DNA of 64,000 bases from the NCBI RefSeq assembly GCF_902459585.1, contig NZ_CABPSC010000007.1, positions 165,371 through 229,370 on the forward strand, given 5' to 3'. A program made the translations under genes and the position numbers. Below the pieces are notes generated by a model. That model was not told the origin of the DNA. It searched no databases and saw only the letters and a list, made by a program, of their open reading frames with translations. Positions 17,284 through 27,303 of the stretch are shown here, one piece after another. Position 1 is the stretch's first letter. Every line of letters starts with the position of its first letter. The stretch is from Pandoraea nosoerga. GTDB taxonomy: Bacteria > Pseudomonadota > Gammaproteobacteria > Burkholderiales > Burkholderiaceae.

Positions 17284-18237
17284 ATGATCGCCCGTGTCAC
17301 CCGGCTGTTCCCGTTGTGGGCTCTGCTGCTGTCCGTCTTCGCCTTTTTCTCGCCGGGCAGTTTCTCCGGCATCACACCGCACGTCACGGCGTTGCTCACC
17401 ATCGTGATGTTCGCGATGGGCGTGACTCTCACCTTCGACGACTTCAAGCGCGTCTTCACGCGTCCCGCCCCCATCGTGGCGGGCGTGGTGCTGCACTATC
17501 TGGTCATGCCGCTCGCGGCGTGGATCATCGCGCGCGTGCTGCACATGCCGCCCGACCTGACAGCCGGCATGGTGCTGGTGGGCAGCGTGGCGAGCGGCAC
17601 CGCGTCGAACGTCATGATCTACCTCGCGCGCGGCGACGTGGCGCTCTCGGTGACGATCAGCGCGATGTCCACGCTCGTGGGGGTGTTCGCCACGCCGCTG
17701 CTCACGCGGCTCTACGTCGATGCGTCGATCGCGGTGGACGTGGAGGGCATGCTGCTGTCCATTCTCCAGATCGTGGCGCTGCCGATCGGCGCGGGCCTGC
17801 TCATCAACCGCTATTGCGGCGGCGTGGTGCGCGCGCTAGAGCGCTATCTGCCGCTCGTCTCGATGATCGCCATCGTGCTGATCATCGGTGCGGTGGTCGG
17901 CGCGAATCAGGGCAATATCGCCACTGTCGGCCCCTTGGTGATGCTCGGCGTGGTGCTGCACAACGGCCTCGGGCTGCTTGGCGGCTACTGGGGGGGGCGC
18001 CTGCTCGGCTTCGACGAGTCGATTTGCCGCACGCTCGCCATCGAGGTGGGCATGCAGAATTCGGGGCTGGCTGCCACGTTGGGCAAGATTTACTTCACGC
18101 CGCTCGCGGCGTTGCCGGGAGCGCTGTTTTCGGTCTGGCACAACCTCTCGGGCTCGCTGCTCGCCGGCTACTGGCGCGGCCGTCCGACGGGCACGGCCAA
18201 CGACGACCAGGCCGTGGCGACGCGCCCGACGCACTGA
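17284..18237 (+). CDS. BASS-family transporter (PanS-like, bile acid:sodium symporter fold)
   Basis: A 317-residue inner-membrane protein with ten predicted helices. Characteristic motifs are '[20 protein letters not shown]', '[20 protein letters not shown]' (sodium-site crossover) and '[20 protein letters not shown]' (second crossover with Glu and Gln). Bacterial members move pantothenate/ketopantoate (PanS) or other organic acids with Na+; substrate here is unassigned. ATG 17284 has GAGGAT-type site upstream ('cgaggatttc'). The C-terminal 15 residues are hydrophilic. No operon partner: next gene starts 290 bases on. Confidence 0.88.
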   Translation: MIARVTRLFPLWALLLSVFAFFSPGSFSGITPHVTALLTIVMFAMGVTLTFDDFKRVFTRPAPIVAGVVLHYLVMPLAAWIIARVLHMPPDLTAGMVLVGSVASGTASNVMIYLARGDVALSVTISAMSTLVGVFATPLLTRLYVDASIAVDVEGMLLSILQIVALPIGAGLLINRYCGGVVRALERYLPLVSMIAIVLIIGAVVGANQGNIATVGPLVMLGVVLHNGLGLLGGYWGGRLLGFDESICRTLAIEVGMQNSGLAATLGKIYFTPLAALPGALFSVWHNLSGSLLAGYWRGRPTGTANDDQAVATRPTH

Positions 18238-18526
18238 CGTTTTCCTGCGCCGCGCCCCGGTGTGTGCGGCGCGCAACGGGTGGCCGCACCGTCATCGCGG
18301 CCATTTGCCTTTCTGTCTCTCATCGCCTACAACATCGATATACCGTTCGCGGCGGTGAGAGAATCCGCAGCGCGGCGCCCGTCCGTGCTCCCTTTCCCCC
18401 GCTCGCCCACAGGGCGTATTCCGACGTGGCCGACATGGTCAATCCCGGCAGCGATGCTTCGTGCGAGATGCGCGACGCCCTGTCTCGGCCCGGCGGTACG
18501 AGCGAGCGGTCTGGAGTCACCCAACA

Positions 18527-19087
18527 ATGTTGAGAAAGAACCCGCGCGGGGACTACCCCGTGGTGCATGAAAGCGCGTTCATCGATCCGACGGCCATTCT
18601 ATGCGGTCAGATCATCGTGGGCGAGAACGTCTTCATCGGACCCTATGCCGTGTTGCGGGCCGATGAGGTCGACGAGAACGGCAAGATGGAGCCGATCGTG
18701 ATCGGCGCCAATTCCAATATTCAGGACGGGGTCGTGATCCATTCGAAAGACGGGGCACGCGTTAGCATCGGTGAGAACACGTCGATTGCGCATCGCTCCA
18801 TCGTGCATGGACCGTGTGTCATCGGGAACAACGTCTTCATCGGCTTCAATTCGGTGCTGTTCAACTGCGTCGTGCATGACGGCGTGGTCGTGCGGCACAA
18901 CAGCGTGGTCGAGGCACGGGACATCCCCGAGAACTTCTATATCCCGTCGACGACGCATATCAGCCGCGAGACCGATCTCGCGACCATCCCGAAGGTCACG
19001 GTCGACGCGCGCGAGTTCTCCGAGTCGGTGAGCCGTACCAACGTGGAGCTCGCACGCGCGTATCGCCGCATTCAGAACGAGTTCTGA
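18527..19087 (+). CDS. Gamma-carbonic-anhydrase-like left-handed beta-helix protein
   Basis: A 186-residue cytosolic hexapeptide-repeat protein ('ILCGQIIVGENVFIGPYAVL', 'IVIGANSNIQDGVVIHS'). His72, His89 and His94 have the spacing of the three zinc ligands of gamma carbonic anhydrases (the last two five residues apart), so CO2 hydration at a trimer interface is plausible; related proteins (YrdA, PaaY, CaiE) hydrolyse thioesters or have unknown roles. Start at ATG 18527, with GGAG eleven bases before; an upstream ATG at 18461 would add 22 Arg-rich residues. The C-terminal helix from residue 150 is longer than in YrdA. Confidence 0.8.
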   Translation: MLRKNPRGDYPVVHESAFIDPTAILCGQIIVGENVFIGPYAVLRADEVDENGKMEPIVIGANSNIQDGVVIHSKDGARVSIGENTSIAHRSIVHGPCVIGNNVFIGFNSVLFNCVVHDGVVVRHNSVVEARDIPENFYIPSTTHISRETDLATIPKVTVDAREFSESVSRTNVELARAYRRIQNEF

Positions 19088-19158
19088 GCGCGCTCGGCGC
19101 GCCGGCGAGCGTCGGTGAGCGTGGAGGCGATACAGTCAACGTTTTGCAGGAGTTCGTC

Positions 19159-19920
19159 ATGGCTTTGAGCGTCAACGGTATTGTCATCGACGCACGCCGC
19201 GTCGCCGATGAAATCAACCGGCATCGAGACGTCGCCGATCCGGAAGCGGCGGCCAGGCGCGCGCTGGTCCGCAGCGAGTTGTTGCGCCAGCGCGTGCGCG
19301 ACTTGCGATTGCTCGACGAAGCCGACGCCGCCAATGCGAGCGATGACGCGATCATCGACACGCTGTTCACGCGCGACGTGCAGGTGCGGCGTCCGACCGA
19401 AGCCGAATGCCGCGCCTATTTCCACGAGCACGCCGGACAGTTTCGTGTCGGCGACAAGGTGCAGGCGAGTCACATTCTGTTCGCGCTGTCGGCCGGGGTG
19501 CCGCTGTCCTCGACGCTCGAGCGCGCGCAGTCGGCGCTCGACGCGGTGCTCGCGGAGCCGGCATCGTTCGAGTCGGTGGCGGCGCGCATGTCGGACTGCC
19601 CTTCGGGGCGCCGCGGCGGCAGCCTCGGCATGCTCGCTCGCGGCAGCGGCGCGCCGGAGTTCGAACTCGTGCTGTTCTGCGGCGATCGGCTCGGCGTGGT
19701 GCCACGGCTCGTGAACACGCGCTACGGTTTTCACGTCGTGCGTATCGAGCGCCGCGTGAAGGGCCGCATGCCGCCGTTCGAGCGCGTGGCCGATCGCATC
19801 GCGGCACAGTTGTACCAGCAGGCGCGCGCGCGAGCCTTGCATCATTACGTGGCGCTGCTCGCGGATGCCGCGCAGATCAGCGGCGCCGGCGATAACGACA
19901 GGCCGGCGCGCGTGCAATAG
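19159..19920 (+). CDS. PpiC/NifM-type peptidyl-prolyl cis-trans isomerase
   Basis: A 253-residue protein. Residues 110-205 are the parvulin rotamase domain ('VQASHILFALSAGVPLSS', 'ARMSDCPSGRRGGSLGMLA', 'VNTRYGFHVVRIERRVKG'). No signal peptide is visible, unlike SurA or PrsA, so it should be cytosolic; cytosolic members such as NifM help fold or mature a specific metalloenzyme, and in Burkholderia a similar gene lies near respiratory nitrate reductase. No such partner is in this window. ATG 19159 is set by AGGAG six bases upstream. It follows the carbonic-anhydrase-like gene by 71 bases and may be co-transcribed. Confidence 0.8.
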   Translation: MALSVNGIVIDARRVADEINRHRDVADPEAAARRALVRSELLRQRVRDLRLLDEADAANASDDAIIDTLFTRDVQVRRPTEAECRAYFHEHAGQFRVGDKVQASHILFALSAGVPLSSTLERAQSALDAVLAEPASFESVAARMSDCPSGRRGGSLGMLARGSGAPEFELVLFCGDRLGVVPRLVNTRYGFHVVRIERRVKGRMPPFERVADRIAAQLYQQARARALHHYVALLADAAQISGAGDNDRPARVQ

Positions 19921-19977
19921 CGGCGCCCGTTTCTTCATGGCCGCGACCGGTCGCGACGCGCCGCAGTGGCCCGGGCG

Positions 19978-20781
19978 TCAACCGACGGCAAGCTCGAGCG
20001 TGAACGTGTCGAGCGTGAACGAGCCGTCGGGCTGGATCTTGAAGTGGCGGCGAACGTCGTCGGCCATCGCGGCTTGCAGTGCACGGATGGCGACCTGCAT
20101 CGGTTCGGGCGTGCGCATGCGGGTCGTCCACGTCCTGAAGTCGAGTTCCAGCGTGCGCGGCGTGAGCGAGACGACGCACAAGCCCGCGCCGGCGGCCATC
20201 GTCAGCCACTCTCCGAGCGAGTAGTCCCGAACGTGCGACGTGTCGCGCAGCACCTCGACGGCCTGCAGATACGTGTCGAAGAGCGGCTGTCCGGTGGAGG
20301 CGACGTCGCAGATCGCCACGCGCCCGCCCGGCCTGAGCACCCGACGCATCTCGCGCAGCGCGGCGCCCACGTCCGCCCAGTGATGTGCGCTGTAGCGGCT
20401 GAAGACGAGATCGAAGCTGGCGTCTTCGAACGGCAGCGACTCGGCCGCGCCCTGCTGCGTGACGATGTTCGCGAGTCCGCGCCGGGCCGCTTCGTCGGCC
20501 ACGACACCGAGCATGTCGGGCGACAGGTCGTAAGCGACCACCCGCGCGACGTGCGGCGCCGCGAAGAAACTTACGTGGCCCGCGCCGCAGCCGAGGTCGA
20601 GCAGTTGCGCGGCAGGCCGCGTCTGCGCGAGGGCGGCGAGCTGCTCCAGATCGGCGCCCTGCGCATGGTTGGCACTCGTCAGATAGGCCGAGGCCTGCGG
20701 GCCGAATTGCCCGGTGACGACGGCGTTGTGGGACTGGGGCGCGTCGCCGGCGGCGGGCGAGGGGCGTTGAGATTCGCTCAC
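19978..20781 (-). CDS. Class I SAM-dependent methyltransferase (UbiE/YcgJ-like)
   Basis: A 267-residue cytosolic enzyme with motif I 'QLLDLGCGAGHVSFFAA', the acidic strand-2 end 'VAYDLSPDML', motif II 'FDLVFSRYSAHHW' and post-motif 'RVLRPGGRVAICDV'. These put it in the Methyltransf_11 group with small-molecule methyltransferases; acceptor unknown. GTG 20781 is chosen because AAGGAG lies eight bases upstream, while the earlier in-frame ATG gives only an Arg/Pro-rich extension. It is divergently paired with an MmyB-type regulator 129 bases away, which probably controls it. Confidence 0.88.
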   Translation of the reverse strand: MSESQRPSPAAGDAPQSHNAVVTGQFGPQASAYLTSANHAQGADLEQLAALAQTRPAAQLLDLGCGAGHVSFFAAPHVARVVAYDLSPDMLGVVADEAARRGLANIVTQQGAAESLPFEDASFDLVFSRYSAHHWADVGAALREMRRVLRPGGRVAICDVASTGQPLFDTYLQAVEVLRDTSHVRDYSLGEWLTMAAGAGLCVVSLTPRTLELDFRTWTTRMRTPEPMQVAIRALQAAMADDVRRHFKIQPDGSFTLDTFTLELAVG

Positions 20782-20909
20782 GGAAAGTCTCCTTCGTGGG
20801 TGGGGCGGTTGCCGACGCCGGCGCCGCGCGCCAGGGGGCTTGTGCGGCATCGACGAGTGTCACGATAATGGCTCGTCGATACCGGTACAAGTTACGCGTT
20901 TATCCTGGT
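20782..20909. promoter_or_regulatory. Divergent control region of methyltransferase and MmyB-type regulator
   Basis: This 128-base gap must contain both promoters. The centre has a short palindrome TACCGGTA (20878-20885) close to an AT-richer stretch before the regulator gene. The palindrome is a candidate operator; -35/-10 boxes are not clear. Confidence 0.4.
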
Positions 20910-21755
20910 ATGAAAACTACCCCTATGCCGCCAACCCGCCCGGGGCCCCGGGACGATCCATCGCCGGACGAAGCACGCGGCGCCGCGAGCCAGCGCCGTG
21001 CGCTCGGCGACTTCCTGCGTGCGCATCGCGAGCGCCTCACGCCGGCCGCGGTCGGCTTGCCGCCGATCGGGCGCCGTCGCACACCCGGCCTGCGGCGCGA
21101 GGAAGTGGCGCAGTTGTGCGGCCTGTCGGCAACCTGGTACACGTGGATCGAGCAGGCGCGCGAGGTGTCGATCTCGGCGGGCGCGCTGGCGGCCGTGGCG
21201 GGCGCGTTGCGGCTCTCGCGCGCGGAACGCGCGTATCTGTTCGACCTCGCGGGCCGGCGCGATCCGGAGCGCGGCGCCGAACCCTTGCCGCATCACGCGG
21301 CGGCACAGGTGCAGGCCGCCGTGGCGGCGGTGGCCGCACCGGCCTATGCGCTCGACCGGTGCTGGGACGTGCTCGCATGGAACGATGCGGCGGCCGACGT
21401 CTTTCGCGGCTGGCTCGACGCGCCGGGCGCGAAGAATCTGATGCGCTACATCTTCCTCGATGCGGGCGCACGTGCGTTGATTCAGGATTGGGACAGCCGC
21501 GCGCGGCGCGTGGTCGCGGAGTTTCGCGCCGAATGCAGTGCATACCTCGACGACACGCCCGTGCGTGCGCTCACCGACGCGCTGCAGCGCGAGAGCCGCG
21601 TTTTCGCCGCGCTGTGGTCGCAGCAGGACGTGGTGGAGCGTGAAGGCGGGCGACGGGGCTTTCATCATCCCGTGCGCGGCGACATCGATTTCGCGCAGGT
21701 CACGTTCCGCCTGTCCGGCCATGACGACGTCAAGCTCGTGATGCTGCTGCCGTAA
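20910..21755 (+). CDS. XRE-type helix-turn-helix regulator with MmyB ligand-binding domain
   Basis: A 281-residue transcription factor. Residues 35-100 form the XRE helix-turn-helix ('LRREEVAQLCGLSATWYTWI' within the family hallmark RRTPGLRREEVA), and residues 110-280 the MmyB-like domain ('YALDRCWDVLAWNDAAADVF', 'NLMRYIFLDAGARALI', 'HPVRGDIDFAQVTFRL'), which binds a fatty-acid-like ligand in the structurally known member. Such regulators commonly repress a divergent oxidoreductase or methyltransferase, matching the neighbour here. ATG 20910 chosen; an ATG five codons later is possible, and an upstream frame extension lacks family character. Confidence 0.88.
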   Translation: MKTTPMPPTRPGPRDDPSPDEARGAASQRRALGDFLRAHRERLTPAAVGLPPIGRRRTPGLRREEVAQLCGLSATWYTWIEQAREVSISAGALAAVAGALRLSRAERAYLFDLAGRRDPERGAEPLPHHAAAQVQAAVAAVAAPAYALDRCWDVLAWNDAAADVFRGWLDAPGAKNLMRYIFLDAGARALIQDWDSRARRVVAEFRAECSAYLDDTPVRALTDALQRESRVFAALWSQQDVVEREGGRRGFHHPVRGDIDFAQVTFRLSGHDDVKLVMLLP

Positions 21756-21778
21756 TCGATACGCCGTCGCCGGGAGTC

Positions 21779-22177
21779 TCAGGCGGCAGAGCGCAGCCAG
21801 CTCGCGAGCAAGGCGCCGCTGGCCATGCCGAGCAGCGTCATGGCGAGCGAGCCGCCGACATGCGTGAGGACGATCAGCGACGCCCAGCCGAGCTGCCCCT
21901 CGCGCAGCAGCCCGGTCACTTCGGCGGAGAACGTGGAGAACGTGGTGAGGCCGCCCAGGAAGCCGGTGATGATGAACAGACGCCACTCGACCGGCAGCGA
22001 CGGTACTTGGCTGAAGACGGCCACGGCGACGCCGATGAGATAGCCGCCGCCGAGGTTGGCGGCGAGGGTGCCCAGCGGCAGCGTGGGCAGTATTGCGTTG
22101 AACTGTACGCTGAGCACCCAGCGCAGCAGCGCGCCGAGCGCGGCGCCGAGGCTGATGGCGACGACCGAACCGATCAT
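21779..22177 (-). CDS. crcB: Fluoride ion channel CrcB/Fluc
   Basis: A 132-residue inner-membrane protein with four helices. Family motifs are '[13 protein letters not shown]', '[13 protein letters not shown]' with the pore Asn, and '[15 protein letters not shown]' with the Phe-box residues and the central Na+ site. It forms an antiparallel dimer that exports F-. A GGAGAG site precedes ATG 22177. It lies downstream of pyrE but behind pyrE's terminator; I saw no fluoride riboswitch in the 110-base gap. Confidence 0.95.
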   Translation of the reverse strand: MIGSVVAISLGAALGALLRWVLSVQFNAILPTLPLGTLAANLGGGYLIGVAVAVFSQVPSLPVEWRLFIITGFLGGLTTFSTFSAEVTGLLREGQLGWASLIVLTHVGGSLAMTLLGMASGALLASWLRSAA

Positions 22178-22224
22178 GGGCGACTCTCCTCGCGGATCGC
22201 ACGGGTAGTGAAAGGGGGGCGGAC

Positions 22225-22254
22225 GAAAAAACGGCCAGCCTTTTCAGGCCGGCC
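22225..22254 (-). terminator. Rho-independent terminator after pyrE
   Basis: Read on the minus strand, GGCCGGCC and GGCTGGCC pair across a TGAAAA loop and are followed by G and six T residues. It separates pyrE from crcB. Confidence 0.9.
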
Positions 22255-22288
22255 GAGGTCTTCTCTCACGCGAATACTGCCACGGATC

Positions 22289-22978
22289 TCAGTCTTTCGG
22301 AAAGGCCGTGGCGCCGCCGTGCGCGCCCGACCATTCGGCCGGCGCGTGCAGGAATTTCTCGACTTCGTCGAGCGTCTTCGTGTCGAAGTGGTTCTGCTGC
22401 TTGGCAACGCGCAGCACGTCCCACCATGTGGCCAGCGAGTGCAGTTGCACGTCGATGTCCTTGAGCACCTGGCGGCTCTCCGGGAAGATGTCGTAGTGGA
22501 AGATCACGAACACGTGATTGACCTTCGCACCGGCTTCGCGCAGCGCCTTGCAGAAATTGATCTTGCTGCGGCCGTCGGTCGTCAGGTCCTCGACGAGCAG
22601 TACCCGCGAGCCTTCCGGCAAATCCCCTTCGATCTGCGCGTTGCGGCCGAAACCCTTCGGCTTCTTGCGCACGTACTGCATCGGCAGCATCAGCTTGTCG
22701 GCGATCCAGGCCGCGAACGGAATGCCCGCGGTCTCGCCGCCGGCCACCGTGTCGAACTGCTCGCAGCCGACGTCCTGGATGATGACGGCCTCGGCGAAGT
22801 CCATCAGCGTGCGGCGCACGCGCGGATACGAGATGAGCTTGCGGCAGTCGGTGTAGACCGGGCTGGCCCAGCCCGAGGTGAAGATGTACGGCTTCTCGGC
22901 GTTGAAATGCACCGCGCCCACTTCGAGCAGGATCTTGGCGGTGATGTCGGAAATCGCCTGGCGGTCGATGCCAATCAT
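22289..22978 (-). CDS. pyrE: Orotate phosphoribosyltransferase
   Basis: A 229-residue cytosolic enzyme that makes orotidine 5'-phosphate from orotate and PRPP in pyrimidine synthesis. The PRPP-binding loop is '[15 protein letters not shown]'; the catalytic loop region is '[19 protein letters not shown]', and '[19 protein letters not shown]' gives the N-terminal substrate hood. The length and the C-terminal extension ('[19 protein letters not shown]') match the PyrE form common in beta-proteobacteria. Monocistronic, with its own terminator. Confidence 0.95.
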   Translation of the reverse strand: MIGIDRQAISDITAKILLEVGAVHFNAEKPYIFTSGWASPVYTDCRKLISYPRVRRTLMDFAEAVIIQDVGCEQFDTVAGGETAGIPFAAWIADKLMLPMQYVRKKPKGFGRNAQIEGDLPEGSRVLLVEDLTTDGRSKINFCKALREAGAKVNHVFVIFHYDIFPESRQVLKDIDVQLHSLATWWDVLRVAKQQNHFDTKTLDEVEKFLHAPAEWSGAHGGATAFPKD

Positions 22979-23337
22979 GATGCGGTTCCTTTGCTTGGCT
23001 GCCCGCCGCGCGGCGTACAGCCAGGAGTCATGGGACAGTCGGCGCGACGCCGCGGCGCGGGTGCGCCACGGCAGAACGGCCGATCAGGGCGGCCGGTCGG
23101 TGCGGTGCTGCGGCGACAGCCCGGCGCTTGAACGCGAATTATGCCACAACTTTGAGCAGATGCACGGGCAATTATGCACTAAGCGTATATTTTTGCTCGG
23201 CAAAATACGCACAGAGTGACCGCACGGCGCATATGAAGGTCGGTCGCCGACAGATGAGTCCAAAAAAAGAGACAGTTGCCGAGCCTTTATGACAGGCATA
23301 CACTCACGCCGAATTTCAGCCCCCGTCGGACGTGCTC
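22979..23337. other. Divergent intergenic region between pyrE and an MFS gene
   Basis: A 359-base gap with no supported gene. It is AT-rich from 23130 to 23220. Two similar words, GAATTATGCCAC (23136) and CAATTATGCAC (23169), give -10-like CATAAT sequences on the pyrE strand. At 23182-23209 a hairpin-like inverted repeat (GCGTATATTTTTGC, TCG, GCAAAATACGC) could be an operator. Confidence 0.45.
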
Positions 23338-24588
23338 ATGCCTAACGATTCCTCGCCCTCGCTTGCCGCCACACCGGTCGCCGGTGTACCGCCGCAAGAC
23401 AACGCTTACGCGAACCGTGCCCTGTGGGCCTCGGCCATCGGCTATGCCATGGACGGTTTCGATCTGTTGATCCTCGGCTTCATCTTGCCGGCCATCGCGG
23501 CCGATCTGGCGCTCACGAGCGCACAGTCCGGCGCGCTCGTGACGTGGACGCTCGTCGGCGCGGTCGTGGGCGGCATCGTCTTCGGCATGCTCTCCGATCG
23601 CTACGGCCGCGTGCGCGTGTTGTCGTGGACGATCCTGGTGTTCGCGGTGTTTACGGGCATGTGCGCGCTCGCACAGGGCTACTGGGATTTGCTCGCGTAC
23701 CGCACGATCGCCGGCATCGGGCTGGGCGGGGAGTTCGGCATCGGCATGGCGCTGGCGGCCGAAGCCTGTGCACCGGAGCGCCGTGCCCGGGCGTCGTCGT
23801 TCGTGGGGCTCGGCTGGCAGGCGGGCGTGCTCGCCGCCGCGTTGCTCACGCCGCTGCTGCTGCCGGTCATCGGCTGGCGCGGCATGTTCGCCGTCGGTCT
23901 GCTGCCGGCCGTGGTGTCGTTCGTCATGCGCCGCGCGCTCGGCGAGCCGGAAATGTTTCTCGCACAGCAAAAGCTGCCGCGCGAACACGCGCCGCTCAAG
24001 CTGCTGGTCAAGGACTGCGCGAGCACGCGTGCGAGTCTGGGCGTGGCGATCCTGTGCTCGGTGCAGAACTTCGGCTACTACGGGCTGATGATCTGGATGC
24101 CGTCGTACCTGTCGAAGACGTTCGGGTACTCGCTCACCAAGTCGGCCATGTGGACGGCGGTGACGGTGCTCGGCATGGCGTTCGGCATCTGGCTGTTCGG
24201 GCGCCTGGCCGATCGCATCGGCCGCCGTCCCACCTTCATCGCCTACCAGATCGGCGCCGTCGTGATGGTGTTCGTCTACGCACAGTTGCAGTCGCAGTTC
24301 GCGCTGCTCGTCGGCGGCGCGGTCATGGGACTCTTCGTGAACGGCATGATCGGCGGGTACGGCGCGCTCATCTCCGAGCTGTATCCGACGGCGGCACGGG
24401 CCACCGCGCAAAACGTGCTGTTCAACATCGGCCGGGCCGTTGGCGGCTTCGGCCCGCTCACCGTGGGCGCGCTTGCCGCGGCGTACTCGTTCAAGCTCGC
24501 GCTCGTCTTCCTCGCCGGCATCTACGTGCTCGACATTCTCGCCACGCTGTTCCTGATTCCGGAGCGCCGCGGCCAGGCACTGGAATAA
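23338..24588 (+). CDS. Major facilitator superfamily transporter, aromatic-acid/shikimate-like group
   Basis: A 416-residue twelve-helix symporter. The loop 2-3 motif is 'GMLSDRYGRVRVLSW', helix 1 has 'WASAIGYAMDGFDLLILGFI' with the Asp typical of aromatic-acid and metabolite:H+ symporters, and loop 8-9 repeats 'GRLADRIGRRPTFIAYQIG'. Central loop is long ('GEPEMFLAQQKLPREHAPLK'). Candidates are benzoate-, shikimate- or dicarboxylate-type substrates; none can be chosen from sequence. ATG 23338 preferred over GTG 23332. No operon partner. Confidence 0.85.
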   Translation: MPNDSSPSLAATPVAGVPPQDNAYANRALWASAIGYAMDGFDLLILGFILPAIAADLALTSAQSGALVTWTLVGAVVGGIVFGMLSDRYGRVRVLSWTILVFAVFTGMCALAQGYWDLLAYRTIAGIGLGGEFGIGMALAAEACAPERRARASSFVGLGWQAGVLAAALLTPLLLPVIGWRGMFAVGLLPAVVSFVMRRALGEPEMFLAQQKLPREHAPLKLLVKDCASTRASLGVAILCSVQNFGYYGLMIWMPSYLSKTFGYSLTKSAMWTAVTVLGMAFGIWLFGRLADRIGRRPTFIAYQIGAVVMVFVYAQLQSQFALLVGGAVMGLFVNGMIGGYGALISELYPTAARATAQNVLFNIGRAVGGFGPLTVGALAAAYSFKLALVFLAGIYVLDILATLFLIPERRGQALE

Positions 24589-24941
24589 GCGCGAGCCCGC
24601 GCCGCGCGGGCCGCCGGGCGGTGCGAGCGCATGCGCGCCCGGCGGCGCATGCGGCATCAAGCTTCTGGCGCAGGGTGTACACTTTGCGTCCTGCGGTGCG
24701 TCCGGCGCACCGCAAGCCCCACGGCCCCCCGCGCGAGAGCGCGGCATATCGGGCCGGGGAAGCGTCGGTCATCACGCCGCCGCGCCGCGAAGAACCCCGT
24801 CGGCGACACAATCGCCGAATCCCCCCGGAAGGCTTCTTCCCCGCCGTGATCCCGTCAAAAGACGGCCGAGTCGAAATGCTGCCCGCACGCTGCCTGCGTG
24901 CGGCACGGACTGGCCGTCGCCCTGTCCTTAGGTATCGAGAT
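24589..24941. other. Intergenic region upstream of maeB
   Basis: A 353-base gap. It is very GC-rich at first (with two copies of GCGCATGCG near 24627 and 24644) and contains a -10-like TACACT at 24678. The maeB frame stays open upstream through this region, but its composition does not look coding. No small gene could be supported. Confidence 0.4.
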
Positions 24942-27221
24942 ATGGATGAACAACTGAAGCAAAGCGCCCTGGCGTACCACGAGAATCCGCGTCCGGGCAA
25001 AATCTCGGTGACGCCGACCAAGCCGCTGTCGAACCAGATCGATCTGTCGCTGGCCTACTCGCCGGGCGTGGCATATGCCTGCGAGGCCATCGCCGAAGAT
25101 CCGCTCGCCGCGAACCGCTATACGTCGCGCAGCAACCTCGTCGGTGTGATCACGAACGGCACGGCCGTGCTGGGCCTGGGCAACATCGGCCCGCTCGCCG
25201 CCAAGCCGGTGATGGAAGGCAAGGGCTGTCTGTTCAAGAAGTTCGCCGGCATCGACGTGTTCGACATCGAACTCGCCGAGCACGACCCGGACAAGCTCGT
25301 CGAGGCGATCGCCATGCTCGAGCCGACGCTCGGCGGCATCAACCTGGAAGACATCAAGGCGCCCGAGTGCTTCTACATCGAGAAGAAGCTGCGCGAGCGC
25401 ATGAAGATTCCCGTCTTCCACGACGATCAGCACGGCACCGCCATCATTGCCTCGGCCGCCATCCTCAACGGCCTGAAGGTCGTGGGCAAGGACATCGCCA
25501 AGGTCAAGCTCGTGTGCTCGGGCGCTGGCGCCGCCGCGATCGCGTGTCTGGACCTGCTCGTGAACCTCGGCCTGAAGAAGGAGAACATCCTCGTTCTCGA
25601 TTCGAAGGGCGTGATCCATGCGGGGCGTGACAAGCTCGACGACAGCAAGGCCCGCTACGCCGTGACGACCGACGCCCGCACGCTGGCCGACGCCTCGAAC
25701 GGCGCCGACGTGTTCCTCGGCTGCTCGACCGCCGGCGTGCTCACCGCCGACATGGTCAAGACGATGGGACCGCGCCCGCTGATTCTGGCGCTGGCCAACC
25801 CGGAGCCGGAAATTCGCCCGGAAGTCGCCAAGGCGGCGCGCCCGGACTGCATCATCGCGACGGGCCGTTCGGACTATCCGAACCAGGTCAACAACGTGCT
25901 GTGCTTCCCGTTCATCTTCCGCGGCGCGCTCGATGTCGGCGCGACCACCATCACCGAGGAGATGAAGCTCGCCACCGTGCGCGCCATCGCCGAGCTTGCG
26001 CAGGAAGAGGAGCAGAGCGAAGAGGTCGCGCGCGCCTATGAAGGCCAGTCGCTCGAGTTCGGTCCGGAATACATTATTCCGAAGCCGTTCGATCCGCGCC
26101 TGATCATCAAGATCGCGCCGGCCGTGGCGCAAGCCGCGATGGATTCGGGCGTGGCCACGCGCCCGATCCAGGACATGGACGCCTATCGCGAGCAACTCGG
26201 CACGACCGTGTATCGCACGGGCTTCATCATGCGCCCGGTGTTCGCCGCCGCGCGTGCGCGCTTCGGCAACGATGCCGCACGCATCGTGTTCGCCGAAGGC
26301 GAAGACGAGCGCGTGCTGCGCGCCGCGCAGTTCGTGCTCGCCGAGCGTATTGCCAAGCCGATCATCATCGGCCGTCCGGCGGTGGTCGAGATGCGGCTGC
26401 AGAAGATCGGCTCCAGGCTCAAGCCCGGGGTCGACTTCGAAATCGTCAATCCGGAAGACGACTCGCGCTATCAACGTTGCTGGCAGGAGTATCACAACCT
26501 CGGTGCGCGCCACGGCGTGACGCCGGAAGTCGCCAAGGCGGCCATGCGCAAGGACAACACGCTCATCGGCGCGATTCTCGTGCGCCTGGGCGAAGCCGAC
26601 GGCATGATCTGCGGCATGATCGATACGTACCACCGTCACCTCGACGTGGTCGATCAGGTGCTTGGCCGCGCCGCCGGTGTCGAAAACTACGCCGCCATGA
26701 ACCTGTTGATGCTCGAGAAGCGCAATCTGTTCATCAGCGACACCTACGTGAACGAGACGCCGAGCGCGGAGCAGCTCGCGGAGATGACGGTGCTGGCCGC
26801 GAAGGAAATCGAGCGCTTCGGCATTGCCCCGAAGGTGGCGCTGCTCTCGAATTCGAACTTCGGCAGCGTGAAGTCGGCATCGGCGCAGCGCATGGCGCGT
26901 GCGGCCGCGCTGCTGGCCGAGCGTGCGCCGGAGCTGGAAGTCGATGGCGAAATGCACGGCGACGCCGCGCTGTCCGAAGCGGTGCGTCGCGCGGCTTATC
27001 CGGCCTCGCGTCTGTCGGGCGAAGCGAACCTGCTCGTCATGCCGAACGTGGAAGCCGCGAACATCACGTACAACCTGCTCAAGATGACGGGCGGCGAAGG
27101 CGTGACGGTCGGCCCGTTCCTGCTGGGCTGCGCCAAGCCGGTTCACATTCTCACCCCGGCCGCGACCGTGCGCCGGATCATCAACATGACGGCGGTGGCC
27201 GCCGCCAACGTCAGCCGCTGA
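24942..27221 (+). CDS. maeB: NADP-dependent malic enzyme with phosphotransacetylase-like domain
   Basis: A 759-residue cytosolic enzyme that oxidatively decarboxylates malate to pyruvate with NADPH formation. Residues 1-430 hold the malic enzyme core: '[12 protein letters not shown]', the metal-site region '[19 protein letters not shown]', Rossmann fold '[18 protein letters not shown]' and '[15 protein letters not shown]'. Residues 430-759 are a phosphate-acetyltransferase-like domain ('[20 protein letters not shown]', '[20 protein letters not shown]'), which in MaeB binds acetyl-CoA as an allosteric inhibitor. Length agrees with E. coli MaeB. Start at ATG 24942 ('[13 protein letters not shown]'). 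Confidence 0.95.
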   Translation: MDEQLKQSALAYHENPRPGKISVTPTKPLSNQIDLSLAYSPGVAYACEAIAEDPLAANRYTSRSNLVGVITNGTAVLGLGNIGPLAAKPVMEGKGCLFKKFAGIDVFDIELAEHDPDKLVEAIAMLEPTLGGINLEDIKAPECFYIEKKLRERMKIPVFHDDQHGTAIIASAAILNGLKVVGKDIAKVKLVCSGAGAAAIACLDLLVNLGLKKENILVLDSKGVIHAGRDKLDDSKARYAVTTDARTLADASNGADVFLGCSTAGVLTADMVKTMGPRPLILALANPEPEIRPEVAKAARPDCIIATGRSDYPNQVNNVLCFPFIFRGALDVGATTITEEMKLATVRAIAELAQEEEQSEEVARAYEGQSLEFGPEYIIPKPFDPRLIIKIAPAVAQAAMDSGVATRPIQDMDAYREQLGTTVYRTGFIMRPVFAAARARFGNDAARIVFAEGEDERVLRAAQFVLAERIAKPIIIGRPAVVEMRLQKIGSRLKPGVDFEIVNPEDDSRYQRCWQEYHNLGARHGVTPEVAKAAMRKDNTLIGAILVRLGEADGMICGMIDTYHRHLDVVDQVLGRAAGVENYAAMNLLMLEKRNLFISDTYVNETPSAEQLAEMTVLAAKEIERFGIAPKVALLSNSNFGSVKSASAQRMARAAALLAERAPELEVDGEMHGDAALSEAVRRAAYPASRLSGEANLLVMPNVEAANITYNLLKMTGGEGVTVGPFLLGCAKPVHILTPAATVRRIINMTAVAAANVSR

Positions 27222-27303
27222 GGTTCCGTGTGCGAAGCCGCCGGCCGACGGGCCGGCGTCGCGGTGACGGCGAAGTGACGGCGAAGTGACGGCGACGCGA
27301 AAG

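Noticed and set aside
22178-22288. Fluoride riboswitch upstream of crcB
   Set aside because: The gap holds only the pyrE terminator and a ribosome-binding site; I could not find the conserved pseudoknot words.
23424-24941. Upstream extension of the maeB frame
   Set aside because: The open frame passes through the MFS gene in another phase; its residues are Arg/Gly-rich and the conserved malic-enzyme start is at 24942.
24855-27146. Long open frame of 763 codons on the minus strand opposite maeB
   Set aside because: It mirrors the maeB gene codon by codon; its product is Arg/His/Gly-rich with no family motif. High GC makes such antisense frames common.
27265-27298. Short GTGACGGCGAA repeat after maeB
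   Set aside because: Only two to three copies without symmetry or coding role; probably simple slippage.
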